Shown: positions 5,205-5,930 of the stretch, piece by piece
Layout of the letters: each line of letters opens with the position of its first letter
Numbering within the stretch: position 1 is the first letter of the stretch
Assembly: GCA_002423465.1 (NCBI GenBank)
Contig: DIWG01000069.1
Location: 1-5,930, forward strand
Reading direction: 5' to 3'
Length of the DNA stretch: 5,930 bases
Source: Syntrophaceae bacterium UBA6112
GTDB lineage: Bacteria > Desulfobacterota > Syntrophia > Syntrophales > UBA5619
The notes under the pieces: generated by a model
What the model was told of the DNA's origin: nothing
Seen by the model: the letters and a program-made list of their open reading frames with translations, nothing else
Database searches by the model: none
Position numbers and translations under genes: made by a program

Positions 5205-5930
5205 TTGGCAAAGAATATCAAAGATCGGCTTAGTGAAACCATAGAACATGAGGAAAGTCGACTTGTCCGGCTCGATATTGAGCGGCAGACGATACTTGAA
5301 CGTCTACTTGACCTGCGACAGCAACTGGCAGCCATTGATATAGACCCTTCCCCAACCCAGGAAAACACCACTTTATCCCCGGCAGCAAAGATTGCCCTGT
5401 TCCGTTCCCTCTTCAAGGGGCGGGAAGATGTATATCCAAAACTCTGGATCAGCAAGCAAGGCGACCGCAAAGGTTACATGCCTGCCTGCGACAATGACGG
5501 AAACTACTCTCTATGCGGAAAGCGCAAAACTCCCCGTATCAGGTGTGGTGCCTGCAATCATCAGGCATACGTCCCGGTTGACGAACAGGTGATCCGTGAG
5601 CATCTTATGGGTAAACAGACCATCGGCGTTTATCCGTTACTACCGGATGATACCTGTTGGTTCCTGGCTGTCGATTTTGACAAGACAACCTGGCAGGAGG
5701 ATGTTGCTGCCTTCCGGGAAACCTGTTCCACTCTTGACATCCCTGTTTCAGTGGAACGCTCACGTTCCGGCAACGGCGCCCATGCCTGGTTTTTCTTCTC
5801 TGAGCCGGTCATGGCGTCGGTAGCCAGGACCATGGGCTGCTACCTGATCACCGAGACCATGTCCCGGCGGCATCAACTCAGTATGGAATCGTATGACCGG
5901 CTCTTCCCCAGTCAGGACACCATGCCCCGT
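5205..5930 (+). CDS. TOTE conflict-system archaeo-eukaryotic primase protein (5' part)
   Basis: 242 residues are present and the frame is open at the window end. Order: a charged coiled-coil-like N-terminus (about 6-45, KDRLSETIEHEESRL onward), a linker, the hallmark KIALFRSLFKGREDVYPKLW (62-81), and a four-Cys zinc-binding module (Cys95, Cys104, Cys114, Cys117, the last two CGAC). The primase catalytic core follows: VDFD (156-159, metal-binding Asp157 and Asp159), ERSRSGNGAHAWFFF (184-198, with His193) and YDRLFPSQDTMP (230-241). These match the AEP domain of TOTE conflict systems, whose proteins usually continue into a helicase and exceed 900 aa and are thought to act against invading DNA. 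No in-frame ATG occurs before residue 92, which is too late. TTG 5205 (giving MAKNIKDRL) is the best start, with only a weak GGA upstream. The frame is open back to 5127, so a lost upstream start is also possible. Confidence 0.9.
   Translation, partial: MAKNIKDRLSETIEHEESRLVRLDIERQTILERLLDLRQQLAAIDIDPSPTQENTTLSPAAKIALFRSLFKGREDVYPKLWISKQGDRKGYMPACDNDGNYSLCGKRKTPRIRCGACNHQAYVPVDEQVIREHLMGKQTIGVYPLLPDDTCWFLAVDFDKTTWQEDVAAFRETCSTLDIPVSVERSRSGNGAHAWFFFSEPVMASVARTMGCYLITETMSRRHQLSMESYDRLFPSQDTMPR

Noticed and set aside
5138..5470. 110-aa Ser/Arg-rich minus-strand frame
   Set aside because: Antisense to the clearly recognisable TOTE primase N-terminus.
5596..5823. 75-aa plus-strand frame inside the primase gene
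   Set aside because: Out-of-frame shadow. The primase motifs VDFD and SGNGAHAW lie in the other frame.

Overview
The window looks like a chromosomal segment of a GC-rich, selenoprotein-making, Gram-negative bacterium. A member of the Desulfuromonadota/Geobacter group is my best guess, from the style of the SelB protein, the DUF6159-type membrane protein and the neighbouring repeat. This is inference from protein appearance; no rRNA or other marker gene is present to confirm it.

Left part (1-2526). The 5' edge carries the first codons of a leftward gene that runs off the window. A 374-bp stretch without a convincing gene follows. It holds a small MITE-like element (131-264) with 17-bp imperfect terminal inverted repeats around an inner C/G-rich palindrome, and then two potential RNA hairpins in front of selB. 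selB (455-2365) is complete and encodes the selenocysteine-specific elongation factor. The 161-bp gap after it contains an imperfect inverted repeat and a short minus-strand segment resembling the 3' end of a tRNA.

Middle (2527-3366). A complete gene encodes a six-helix membrane protein of DUF6159 type. Just 26 bp past its stop begins the catalytic half of a tyrosine-recombinase integrase (3393-3950) that has lost its N-terminal domains. This is the visible left edge of accessory DNA.

Right part (3393-5930). After the integrase remnant come an AlpA-type small DNA-binding regulator (4102-4446), with its own likely promoter, operator-like palindrome and leader hairpin. Next is an unrecognised, lower-GC 171-aa protein on the opposite strand (5012-4497). 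Last is the 5' part of a gene for a TOTE conflict-system archaeo-eukaryotic primase (5205 to the window end). The last two genes diverge from a 192-bp AT-rich intergenic region with a good rightward promoter. The right part therefore reads as a decayed integrative element carrying a putative anti-mobile-element system: a TOTE primase (family members are usually fused or linked to a helicase and a nuclease), an AlpA regulator, and one small protein of unknown role. The rest of the TOTE locus lies beyond the right edge.
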